Source: CAYRLW01 sp964425215
Lineage (GTDB): Bacteria; Spirochaetota; Spirochaetia; Treponematales; Breznakiellaceae
DNA: 64,000 nt
NCBI GenBank assembly: GCA_964425215.1
Contig: CAYRLW010000011.1
Coordinates: forward strand, 1-64,000
Direction of reading: 5' to 3'
Both the position numbers and the translations under genes were made by a program. Positions 1 through 7,515 of the stretch are shown one piece after another. Numbering within the stretch: position 1 is the first letter of the stretch; every line of letters begins with the position of its first letter. The notes below the pieces were generated by a model. It worked only from the letters and a program-made list of their open reading frames with translations, had not been told where the DNA came from and ran no database searches.

Positions 1-34
1 GGGCGCCCGCTTTTTCTGCCGGCGATCGGACTTG
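1..34 (-). repeat. Partial copy of the tRNA-Leu 3' end
   Basis: These 34 bases nearly repeat positions 181-213. They contain the last 17 bases of the tRNA-Leu at 196-278 (acceptor and T-arm side) plus the start of its terminator stem. The copy breaks off within the T-arm and continues into unrelated GC-rich sequence, so it cannot form a tRNA. It could be the scar of an insertion targeting the tRNA 3' end, or a tRNA-derived dispersed repeat. Confidence 0.6.
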
Positions 35-160
35 CCTTCCGGCCCTCGGCTTCCTGCCTCGGGCCTCCAGGCCGCCTCCGGGGCCTGTCGGGCCCTTCCC
101 TGGGCCCTTTCCCTCGCCTTCGCTCGGCGGCCCCTCCGGTTCAAATCCGATCGGTACTAA
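35..160. other. GC-rich low-complexity spacer with a T-arm-like motif
   Basis: The stretch is rich in short ggcc/ccgg words and shows no convincing ORF. Near 137-153 there is a plus-strand T-arm-like sequence (GGTTCAAATCCGATCGG) that inversely matches the T-arm of the neighbouring tRNA-Leu. No gene is seen. Confidence 0.4.
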
Positions 161-188
161 ATAAAAGGGGCGCCCCGTTGGGGCGCCC
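161..188 (-). terminator. Rho-independent terminator of tRNA-Leu
   Basis: Read on the minus strand, a 9-bp GC stem (GGGCGCCCC / GGGGCGCCC) with an AAC loop is followed by CTTTTATTT. It lies just downstream of the tRNA-Leu gene. Confidence 0.8.
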
Positions 189-195
189 TGTTTCT

Positions 196-278
196 TGCCG
201 GCGATCGGACTTGAACCGATACGATCTTGCGATCAGTAGATTTTGAGTCTACCGTGTCTGCCATTTCACCACGCCGGC
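196..278 (-). tRNA. tRNA-Leu (anticodon CAA)
   Basis: On the minus strand the sequence folds as a class II tRNA. The acceptor stem is GCCGGCG/CGCCGGC. The anticodon stem GTAGA/TCTAC holds loop CTCAAAA, which gives anticodon CAA and decodes UUG. A long variable arm (GATC-GCAA-GATC) and a T-arm with GTTCAAG follow. CCA is not encoded. The long variable arm is typical of tRNA-Leu. Confidence 0.93.
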
Positions 279-292
279 TTGGTGGGGACATA

Positions 293-1654
293 TTATCGGA
301 AAAGAGCGCGACATTCAAGATAGTAACGCTTTTCTACCGCCTCTCCCATGGAAAAACTTTTCCTTGGCAGGGGGCCCGAACGGGCAACGGTGGCGAATAG
401 GTCGGCCTTTTCGACCGGGGGGAGCAAAATTCCCACCCGTGGCTTAGGGCTTTCCGTTTCCAGAGAAACCCGAAGCGTCTCTTCGGTTCCATGGAGATAA
501 TCGATGAAACGTCCTTCTTTTTGCCCCACCCAGCGGTCCAGCAAGGGTTGCAAGGGCTCCGTAGCGATGCCAGGAGCGGAAGTTTCCACCAAAAGGGCTC
601 CATCCTTCGAGATAATTCCATAACGGGTGTTTTTATAGTCCCGTTCCCCTACAAGCCGGCTCAGTTCTTGGGTAGTTGTTACCCTTTGGGCCGTAAAATC
701 CGGTAGGGACGATAACAATTCCACGGTATCATCCAAGGAAGCCCCAAACAACACCCGGTGAATGGGTTCAAACTCAATTCCCCGGTCGTATAAATTTTCA
801 ATTTCCACGAGGGCCCAACGGGCGGGATGGGACATGAGGTTAATTTCTCCACCGTGAAGGGCCTTATACTCCTCCCAAACCGCCTTTGCGGTGGCTAACG
901 AGTGGTTTCCGTCCCCCACAGCGAAGAGGAAGGGATCGTCCATCGGCGCTGTCTCGGTTCCCCGAAGGTAACGGGTCTTCGATCGTTGGGCCAGGGTCTC
1001 CAAAGAGGCGGCAATATGCTCCAAATCTTCCGGTTTATCAACCTGCCACCCCCGCAGGGTTCCCCCGCCGAGCATTAAGGAGGTTTCGTACGTAGGTTTT
1101 TTAGTATCGATGCGGCCCCCCAGGCCCTCCAGAAGGGTTTCCTGGTTGTCATCCACCAGAAGAATGACGTGGGGCGTTTCTAAGGCCGCGCCCCTTCGAA
1201 TTTCCATTCTCGGAGGAATCCGTTCCCGTACGGTACCTTCGGTAGCCCGAATCCACGGACGGGCCTGGGGGGACCAATCGTAGCGCTCCAAATCGATCAA
1301 AAGGACCAACCCCCTGCGGAGGGGATGCAAAGGGGTCGAGCGTTCCAGGTACACGCAGGCCGAGAGGGGAGGACCAAAAATCCCCTGGTCCAAATACGAC
1401 CGCATGGCCTCTTGAATCCCCCGGATCCGTTCGTGCCGCTGAGGTTCCTCCAAAAAGATTTCGGGGAAAATTAAACGGAGGGTTGAAGTCCTAGATCCCA
1501 CCCGTTCTTCGACCTTTTGCCAATACCCCGGGTCCTGGGTAAATTGGTCGCAGGCGATAACAGCCCAGGCTTCCAAATCCACCCGCGGTCCGGGAAGTAA
1601 AAGCGTGGGAAGGGCGATTCCGAGGTTGGAAAAACGAGTTTGGGGATTGTACAT
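293..1654 (-). CDS. DUF1015 family protein
   Basis: A 453-aa cytosolic protein of the DUF1015 family (COG4198), whose biochemical role I do not know. The family motif DGNHSLATAKA in the middle of the protein resembles the DGHHR-type loop of ParB/Spo0J-like folds. I chose the ATG at 1654 because AGAGGAG lies 7-8 bases upstream and the protein then begins MYNPQTRFSNLGIALP. The reading frame stays open up to 1819, but that extension has no ribosome site and is not family-like. The gene is divergent from rpoN with about 200 bp between them. Its 3' end stops 15 bp before the tRNA-Leu, so tRNA and gene are on the same strand. Confidence 0.85.
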   Translation of the reverse strand: MYNPQTRFSNLGIALPTLLLPGPRVDLEAWAVIACDQFTQDPGYWQKVEERVGSRTSTLRLIFPEIFLEEPQRHERIRGIQEAMRSYLDQGIFGPPLSACVYLERSTPLHPLRRGLVLLIDLERYDWSPQARPWIRATEGTVRERIPPRMEIRRGAALETPHVILLVDDNQETLLEGLGGRIDTKKPTYETSLMLGGGTLRGWQVDKPEDLEHIAASLETLAQRSKTRYLRGTETAPMDDPFLFAVGDGNHSLATAKAVWEEYKALHGGEINLMSHPARWALVEIENLYDRGIEFEPIHRVLFGASLDDTVELLSSLPDFTAQRVTTTQELSRLVGERDYKNTRYGIISKDGALLVETSAPGIATEPLQPLLDRWVGQKEGRFIDYLHGTEETLRVSLETESPKPRVGILLPPVEKADLFATVARSGPLPRKSFSMGEAVEKRYYLECRALFR

Positions 1655-1853
1655 GGGGCACTCCTCTTGGGTTGGATAATAGGACAAGGAAAAATTCCCG
1701 TCAACCGAGGATTCTTTAAAGTTATTTAGACTCCTCCCATGGGAACCGCGAGAGATCCCAGGCGATTTCTTAATCTTGACAAAACAGACGGGGGAAACAA
1801 TAGTTAAAGGTAGGCCCACGGCCCGAATTAAGCGTTTGTAAGGAGATTAGTCC

Positions 1854-3212
1854 GTGCAACTTCAGCGTCCGTCCTTAGCCCAGGAACAACGGCTAAAAAT
1901 GAATCCCCAGCTTTTTCAATCGATAAAGCTGATGGCCCTGCCTGTGGTGGATCTGCGGGAACGGATAGAAGAAGAACTGGAACGGAACCCCGCCCTGGAG
2001 GTGGTAGAAGATCGTTCCACCGTTTCCTTGGATGCCGCCTACGCCCCCCAAAAGGAAGAGGATGATTACTTTGAATCCACCAGCGATTCGGGGTTTACCC
2101 GGCAAGGAACGGACGAGGATTCGGACCAGCAGAGAAAATTTATGGAAGGGGTCCTTTCCCGACCCGAAACGCTCCAGGAACACCTGTTGTGGCAATTGCG
2201 GCTCCAACCCATAGACGAAGAAATCCGCCGAATCGGGGAACTTTTAATTCAAAATCTTAATTCAGACGGTTTCCACAAGGAACCGGTGAACACCCTTTTT
2301 AAAGATACCGATCCCTCTAAAATTCAGCAAGCCATGGAGTTAGTACAAGCCCTTGACCCCCAGGGAACCTGTACCGCCGATTACAAGGAATCACTCCGGG
2401 TTCAAGCTCGACTGCTTCCGGATGCCCCCGAGGGTATGGAGGAGGTTTTAAACCATCTTGAACTTTTGGAGCGGAACCGTATTGCCGAGGTCGCGAAAAA
2501 AACAAAACGTTCCGAGGATGAAATAAAACTAATTCTAGAAAGGATTAAGGAGCTTTCACCTTTTCCAGGAAGGCAATTTGATACCGGCGATACCAAGTAC
2601 GTCACCCCCGATTTGCTCGTCCTGCGAAAAGAAGGGGAATTTGTCCTGGTATTAAACGACGAAGAAATACCCGTTTTGGGAATAAACCCCTTTTTTATGA
2701 AAATTTCCGACGGCAAGGACGGTGAAAAACCGGTTCGGGATTTCGCGAAAGAAAATATCAAAGAAGCCCGCTGGTTCATCAAATCGATTAACCAAAGAAA
2801 CCACACCCTCCTGCGGGTTGGCCGGGCAATCGTAGAATTTCAACGCGCTTTTTTTGCTAAGGGCCCCAAATATTTAGTACCTTTAACACTGAAGGATATA
2901 GCCGCCGAGATAGGGGTTCACGAAACCACCGTATCCCGGATCGCCAACGGAAAATTTATGCAAACCGAGTGGGGGATTTTTGAGATCCGGCATTTTTTCA
3001 CCAATTCTATAAGCGGAGCCGGGTCGGGAGGGTCGCGGTATTCCAAAGAAGGGGTCAAGGAGATAATTCGCGAAATGATTTTAAGCGAGGAGGGTCACCT
3101 TTCCGACCAGGAGATTTCCGACTTGCTTACCAGAAAGGGGATTCCGCTCGCCCGACGAACGGTAGCCAAATACCGAAAAGAATTGGACCTGGGGTCGTCC
3201 TACAATCGATGA
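1854..3212 (+). CDS. rpoN: RNA polymerase sigma-54 factor
   Basis: Sigma-54 (452 aa) directs core RNA polymerase to -24/-12 promoters that need an AAA+ activator. Region I shows the glutamine-rich MNPQLFQSIKLMALP segment, an acidic stretch follows, then the core-binding domain, the HTH (DIAAEIGVHETTVSRIANGK) and the C-terminal RpoN box ARRTVAKYRKEL. The start is a GTG at 1854 with AAGGAG at 1840. The length is normal for the family. hpf follows 67 bp downstream, an arrangement common in many bacteria. A strong sigma-54 promoter at 49783 suggests the factor is used by genes in this window. Identification is firm. Confidence 0.97.
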   Translation: MQLQRPSLAQEQRLKMNPQLFQSIKLMALPVVDLRERIEEELERNPALEVVEDRSTVSLDAAYAPQKEEDDYFESTSDSGFTRQGTDEDSDQQRKFMEGVLSRPETLQEHLLWQLRLQPIDEEIRRIGELLIQNLNSDGFHKEPVNTLFKDTDPSKIQQAMELVQALDPQGTCTADYKESLRVQARLLPDAPEGMEEVLNHLELLERNRIAEVAKKTKRSEDEIKLILERIKELSPFPGRQFDTGDTKYVTPDLLVLRKEGEFVLVLNDEEIPVLGINPFFMKISDGKDGEKPVRDFAKENIKEARWFIKSINQRNHTLLRVGRAIVEFQRAFFAKGPKYLVPLTLKDIAAEIGVHETTVSRIANGKFMQTEWGIFEIRHFFTNSISGAGSGGSRYSKEGVKEIIREMILSEEGHLSDQEISDLLTRKGIPLARRTVAKYRKELDLGSSYNR

Positions 3213-3279
3213 TCCCCATCCTTCTTGGTAGAGCACCGAACCTCGGAGCGGTTTCGAATATTCGCCATAGGAGGCAAGC

Positions 3280-3570
3280 ATGAACATCGATGTAAAGGCC
3301 GTCCATTTTTCTCTGCGGGAAGATACCCGGGAGTTCCTCGACAAAAAAATTGCCCGTATTCCAAACGCGGAAAACATGATCGTGGATCTCCTCTTTACCT
3401 TTACCAAAGAGAAGGATTTTGTCGTTGAAGCAACCGTGAATTTCCGATGGGGCGTATCGATTCATGTAAAAGAAAATGACTTCGAACTTAACCCAGCGAT
3501 CGATAAACTGATCGATAAGCTGGAATCAAAAATTATCAAGGAAAAGGAAAAGGTCAAGGACAAGCATTAG
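3280..3570 (+). CDS. hpf: Ribosome hibernation promoting factor (short form)
   Basis: A 96-aa HPF/RaiA-family protein that binds the 30S decoding centre of idle ribosomes. It has the beta-alpha-beta-beta-beta-alpha fold of the S30AE domain (MNIDVKAVHF... EATVNFRWG... IHVKENDF) and a lysine-rich C-terminal helix (SKIIKEKEKVKDKH). It lacks the C-terminal dimerisation domain of long HPF, so it is the short class. GGAGG lies 6-7 bases before the ATG. It follows rpoN by 67 bp and is probably cotranscribed with it. A palindrome and a terminator lie downstream. Confidence 0.93.
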   Translation: MNIDVKAVHFSLREDTREFLDKKIARIPNAENMIVDLLFTFTKEKDFVVEATVNFRWGVSIHVKENDFELNPAIDKLIDKLESKIIKEKEKVKDKH

Positions 3571-3586
3571 GAGCCAGTCGAACTGG

Positions 3587-3620
3587 GGACTTTTACTAGC
3601 CCCGGGGCTAGTAAAAGTCC
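3587..3620. repeat. Perfect 34-bp palindrome
   Basis: GGACTTTTACTAGCCCC is followed directly by its exact reverse complement. There is no run of T after it, so it is not a standard terminator. It sits 16 bp after hpf and could stabilise the mRNA end or act as a protein-binding dyad. Confidence 0.7.
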
Positions 3621-3692
3621 GATAAATCAGGCTTCTTTGGGGGTTCGCAAAAGCCAAGGGCCTTTGCCCCTCAGAAAAAAAGTAGAACTAGC

Positions 3693-3724
3693 AAGCCACC
3701 GATCAATTCGGCGGCTTTTTTTGT
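3693..3724 (+). terminator. Rho-independent terminator after rpoN-hpf
   Basis: The stem AAGCCaCCGA / TCGGcGGCTT (one mismatch) is followed by a run of T residues. It lies between hpf and the convergent gene at 3733 and fits the end of the rpoN-hpf transcript. Confidence 0.75.
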
Positions 3725-3732
3725 TTTCGATG

Positions 3733-4425
3733 TTAAGGTATATAGCAAATTCTCATACCTAAATAATATTCAACCGTTTGAGCGTTGATAGGTGAATCGA
3801 AAACCCCTCCATAGGCTCCTTCAGGAACCTGGGAACCGCCGATATAAAAATTTCTATACGAATAAGGCAATCGATATATTACCCCTAATCGTACCGCTAA
3901 AAATCCATGGGGATCATAAAAATTGATTAATCCTAAATTAGCTATATCAATTCCTCCCAAAAAATCTAAAGATCCTCCCCCATTTCGAAACCCATCGTTA
4001 TTGGTATCGCTGAAATCATTCATAATAGTATATCCAAGACCGATAAAGGGATAAAAACCGTTAAGGATTGGCGGAATCAATTCCAATTCGGTTCTAACAT
4101 CAAGGGCATTAAAGTATACAGGCACAGCTCCGGAAACCCCTAAAGCGTTTTCCCAGCTTACCCCTCCGACAGTATAATTCACCTCCAGAGTACCCAGTAT
4201 AAGCGTAGGGACCGACACCCCAACGCCTATATCAAAATTTCCCGCTAAGCCCTGATCTTGTATGGATCCAAGTCCCGCTTGAGCAACCTTGGAAAAGCCT
4301 GATCCCCCAAAAGTAATATATTCTATACCCAAGTCTCCGACTATTGCCAAACGTGGTTTTTCTTGTCCAAATAAAGCCAGCGAAGTAATTAATAGATACG
4401 TTACAACAGCTAGATTTGTTTTCAT
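3733..4425 (-). CDS. Exported beta-barrel-like protein
   Basis: A 230-aa protein of unknown function. It begins with a signal peptide (MKTNLAVVTYLLITSLALFG, cleavage probably near QEK). The rest alternates short hydrophobic and glycine-rich strands, with many aromatic residues and strand-like endings (YYLGMRICYIP), which fits a small outer-membrane barrel. A DTNNDGF loop resembles a calcium-binding turn. It lies 4 bp downstream of a similar-sized exported gene (4430-5056), so the two are an operon and perhaps distant paralogues. Function cannot be named from sequence. Confidence 0.7.
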   Translation of the reverse strand: MKTNLAVVTYLLITSLALFGQEKPRLAIVGDLGIEYITFGGSGFSKVAQAGLGSIQDQGLAGNFDIGVGVSVPTLILGTLEVNYTVGGVSWENALGVSGAVPVYFNALDVRTELELIPPILNGFYPFIGLGYTIMNDFSDTNNDGFRNGGGSLDFLGGIDIANLGLINFYDPHGFLAVRLGVIYRLPYSYRNFYIGGSQVPEGAYGGVFDSPINAQTVEYYLGMRICYIP

Positions 4426-4429
4426 TTTA

Positions 4430-5056
4430 TTATTTCCATTTAAATCCTGAAGCTATATATACTATGGGACCACCTCGGACGTAGGCCACACCCGAAACCC
4501 CTCCAAAGGGTTGACCAATTGCACCCAGTTCTAGATATACAAACACATGATCATTAATCCTGTACGTACCATCTAAATTTCCATCAAGGGCCATGCCGAA
4601 CTCTCGACCTTCAGAAGCGGAAGAGAAACTCCACCGGAATCCTCCATAAATTGCGGCGCTGAGGCTGATCCGTGGAGTGATGGGAATTAGATATTTGCCT
4701 CCCAAAGCCGTATCCAAAATTCGAATATCATTTCGGTTTATACGGTGAAGAACTCCCGAATCGATGTACTGAATATCTTCCCGCGGGACAATCGGTGCCG
4801 AAAGAAAAAGAAGACCGATGGAAAAGGAATCCCATAAGGGAACTTCTATAAAACCTTCTGCTAACCAAGACGGATCGGTAGTTTGATCCATGGTTACATT
4901 GCTGGGGAAATCAGCGTTCCACGAAGCCTCGAATTTTCCCGATGTAAGGACCCCAATCCCTATTCCTGTCTGTATATCGACGGGACCAATTGAGAAAGCC
5001 GCTACATTGATCAAAGGTATGCTACAGATAAAAAACAATAAAGAACTCTTTTTCAT
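4430..5056 (-). CDS. Exported beta-barrel-like protein, first gene of pair
   Basis: A 208-aa exported protein with signal peptide MKKSSLLFFICSIPLINVAA. The mature part has repeated amphipathic strands (IGLLFLSAPIV, ISLSAAIYGGFRWSF, VFVYLELGAIG) and ends VYIASGFKWK, with an aromatic residue near the C-terminus as in outer-membrane barrels. An AGGGGGAC ribosome site precedes the ATG. The downstream gene at 3733 is 4 bp away. It is divergent from the HTH-membrane protein at 5167, with about 110 bp of shared AT-rich promoter DNA, so that protein may control the pair. No family was recognised. Confidence 0.7.
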   Translation of the reverse strand: MKKSSLLFFICSIPLINVAAFSIGPVDIQTGIGIGVLTSGKFEASWNADFPSNVTMDQTTDPSWLAEGFIEVPLWDSFSIGLLFLSAPIVPREDIQYIDSGVLHRINRNDIRILDTALGGKYLIPITPRISLSAAIYGGFRWSFSSASEGREFGMALDGNLDGTYRINDHVFVYLELGAIGQPFGGVSGVAYVRGGPIVYIASGFKWK

Positions 5057-5129
5057 AGAACTGTCCCCCTTTCAGTGAAATAATAGGGACCACTACAAAA
5101 ATTATGGTGGAAGCTCTGTAGAAAAATTG

Positions 5130-5135
5130 TATAAT
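5130..5135 (+). promoter_or_regulatory. -10 element of the HTH-membrane gene
   Basis: A perfect TATAAT lies 32 bp before the TTG start at 5167. No good -35 box is visible at 17 bp. The predicted transcript start is near 5142, so the upstream GTG at 5140 is unlikely to be the real start. Confidence 0.5.
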
Positions 5136-5166
5136 ATTTGTGGAAAATAGAGGGAGGAACGGCCCC

Positions 5167-6177
5167 TTGGACCTTACTTTTCAATCAATCTTACAAACCC
5201 TTATCGCGGACACGGGTATTCGCGTTTCCGTTCTTGCGAGGGAATTGGGCAGGGAACGGTCCCTTCTCTACAAATGGCTTTCCGGTTCTTCAATTCCATC
5301 AAATTCCTACTATCCGGATATAGCTCGGATCGTCGATGAACACAGCACCCAAGCCCAAAAGGTTATCCTTATGAATGATTTAAAGCGCTTGGTCCAAAAG
5401 TCCAAGCTACCGTTACCCGTTAAACGGACCTTATTTGAAATCGAATCCACAAGAAGTTTAATTCTTGAATGTTTTACCATTTGTACCGTGAATACTCCAA
5501 CGACCTTAGTTTCAGAAGCTAAATCTTTTAGAAAAAAACCTTTTAAAATCGAGGGAACCGTTCTGGTCAGGGCTCTTGTAGCCGCGCTCCTTGGAGGAAT
5601 TATTTGGAATGGTCTTAATCGATTGTTAGGTTGGTCCTATTTTATGGGAACCCCTAAAGATAGTTTAAAGGGTATCCCTTCGGTCCTATGGGGAATCACC
5701 ACAGCCATGCCCATTCCTATCGCTCTGTTTTATTCCAAAGAACGAATAAATTTAGGGAATAAACTTTTGTTTATATGTCTATATGGTCTTTTAGAGGGAA
5801 TCGCCGCCGGAGGGTATTTTCTAGTGGGCCTACGCCCTATTATAGAGCAATTACACCTTAGTTATATTGTACAGGAAACCATTATGGTTATATGGTTCTC
5901 CATGTTGATTTCCGCCCCTCCGTATCTATTGGTATATGCTGTTTTCTTTCGAGGTCTAGCGCCTTCACGGCTTTTTTTTAATGTAGGCCTTCCAATTATC
6001 GGAGCTCTTATAGCTTTTTTTTTAACCTTGTTAATCGCCCGTCCCCAACCGGAAGTACTTCAGCTTCGGGGCTTCGTCGTGGGTTTTATTCTTCGCCTGG
6101 CCATGTTTTATACATTATGGACCTCTTTGAATAGGAAAAGAACCATCCCCGATTCCATCGACGACAATCCCCTATAA
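5167..6177 (+). CDS. HTH-domain membrane protein
   Basis: A 336-aa protein with an N-terminal XRE-like helix-turn-helix (roughly residues 10-50, RVSVLARELGRERSLLYKWL). A linker is followed by about six hydrophobic helices from residue ~130 to the C-terminus, for example VLVRALVAALLGGIIW and IGALIAFFLTLLIA. This suggests a membrane-anchored DNA-binding regulator; the signal it senses is unknown. I chose TTG at 5167 because GAGGGAGG lies 9 bp upstream. The in-frame GTG at 5140 has no ribosome site and sits at the predicted transcript start. It is divergent from the two barrel-like genes. A hairpin repeat follows at 6190. Confidence 0.7.
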   Translation: MDLTFQSILQTLIADTGIRVSVLARELGRERSLLYKWLSGSSIPSNSYYPDIARIVDEHSTQAQKVILMNDLKRLVQKSKLPLPVKRTLFEIESTRSLILECFTICTVNTPTTLVSEAKSFRKKPFKIEGTVLVRALVAALLGGIIWNGLNRLLGWSYFMGTPKDSLKGIPSVLWGITTAMPIPIALFYSKERINLGNKLLFICLYGLLEGIAAGGYFLVGLRPIIEQLHLSYIVQETIMVIWFSMLISAPPYLLVYAVFFRGLAPSRLFFNVGLPIIGALIAFFLTLLIARPQPEVLQLRGFVVGFILRLAMFYTLWTSLNRKRTIPDSIDDNPL

Positions 6178-6189
6178 AAGCTATACTGA

Positions 6190-6228
6190 GAGACTCTTTC
6201 AAAAGTAACAGACTTTTGAAAGAACCTC
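6190..6228. repeat. Hairpin repeat, family copy 1
   Basis: The stem CTTTCAAAAGT / ACTTTTGAAAG encloses loop AACAG. The right outer arm AACCTC matches the perfect copy at 6779, and the left outer arm has decayed. It sits where the N-terminus of the decayed gene at 6229 should be. Confidence 0.75.
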
Positions 6229-7493
6229 CGCTGATAAAACTCCCTTTATCAAACGCTTAGCCGATGGATCCAAATTTTACTTTCTCTCCCGTCCCCGGCG
6301 CTTCGGGAAATCCCTTTTTCTAGATACCCTGGCGGAAGCTTTTTCTGGTAACCGGGAGCTATTTCAAGGTCTATACCTGGAGAATAACTGGGATTGGGAG
6401 AATACCCATCCTATCCTTGGTATCAGTTTCGGAAGCGGCGTAGCAAGGACTATTGAAGAATTGCGGGATAATTTTTCCTATATCCTAAAAACAAACGAAC
6501 AGTGTTACTCTATCATACCCTCTGAACAATCTTGACCCAAGCTTTTTGCGGATCTGATTGCCCAGCTTTATAAGAAATACAATAAGCAAATCGTCGTTTG
6601 TTTGAAAAAAAGAGTTTAAGAATTATTGGTTTGAAACAGGCACCCCCACCTTTCTTATTAAATTGAGGCTTTTTCAAAACTCAGAGAGTTTTGAAAAAGC
6701 TACCTTAGATGTACATGCAGTATTTTTGCTATTCTATATAATATAAATATTTATATTTAAATCGTAAAAATACTGCAAGAGGTTCTTTCAAAAGTAACAG
6801 ACTTTTGAAAGAACCTCAATTGATTGAAAAAAATCAATACTTTGTTCCCCAGCTAGAATATTTTGAACTAGCTGAAAACGGGGTAAGCGGTTTTGATGTT
6901 AATAACATTGAACTGGAGACCCTGCTTTTACAAACCGGGTATATGACTGTAAAAGATAAATATATCCAAGGCGGAAAAATTATTTTCAAACTGGGGTATC
7001 CCAACTTTGAAGTACGAAGCAGTTTAACTAATTTCATTTTAAACCAGCTGGCAAAAAAAGCCGTGCATGGGGAACAAAACGCGCTCTATAAGGCAATAGA
7101 ACAGGGAAACATGGGAAATCTGCGGGATGTTTTTTATTCCTTTTTTGCGTCCATCCCCAACGACTGGTATCGAAAAAACACCCTAGCAAAGTACGAGGGT
7201 TACTACGGGTCTATTTTTATTGCTACTTTGCCGCTCTGGGGCTTGATGTTATCTGTGAGGATACAACCAATCGGGGTAAAATTGACCTTACCGTACGTTT
7301 TGAAAAGTACGTATATATTTTTGAATTCAAAGTGGTGGAGCTTGTTTCTAACGAAAGAGGAGCCCTGGAACAGATTAAGGATCGCCGCTATTTTGAAAAA
7401 TATGCCGATCCGGACAAAGAAATCTTCCTTGTGGGAGTCGAGTTTAGTCGGGATAAACGAAATATCGCGGGTTTCCAATGGGAGAAGCGATGA
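6229..7493 (+). pseudogene. Decayed AAA-ATPase / PD-(D/E)XK family 9 gene
   Basis: This is the wreck of a predicted AAA-ATPase with a C-terminal PDDEXK_9 nuclease-like domain (DUF1703 type), a common expanded family in gut bacteria. The frame near 6240-6530 encodes KFYFLSRPRRFGKSLFLDTL, the family P-loop segment, and then meets a TGA near 6532. A 153-bp repeat unit is inserted at 6665-6817. The C-terminal half resumes at 6819 (LLLQTGYMTVKD...). A frameshift near 7215 moves the nuclease core (GKIDLTV, then VYIFEFKVVEL) into another frame, ending with TGA at 7491. The N-terminal start is missing, replaced by a hairpin repeat. It is non-functional, with several independent lesions. Confidence 0.8.
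6665..6817. repeat. Compound palindromic element
   Basis: A 153-bp unit. A left hairpin (6665-6700, stem with CTTTTTCAAAACT, loop CAGAG) is followed by TGCAGTATTTTTGC, an AT-rich core, the inverted 14-mer GTAAAAATACTGCA (6764-6777), and a perfect right hairpin (6779-6817: GAGGTTCTTTCAAAAGT, loop AACAG, exact complement). It interrupts the decayed ATPase gene, so it behaves like a small non-autonomous mobile element. Confidence 0.75.
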
Positions 7494-7515
7494 TCCGCTA
7501 AGAGAGCGAAGTTTT

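Noticed and set aside
3587..3620. Terminator at the 34-bp palindrome after hpf
   Set aside because: No T run follows; the better terminator lies at 3693.
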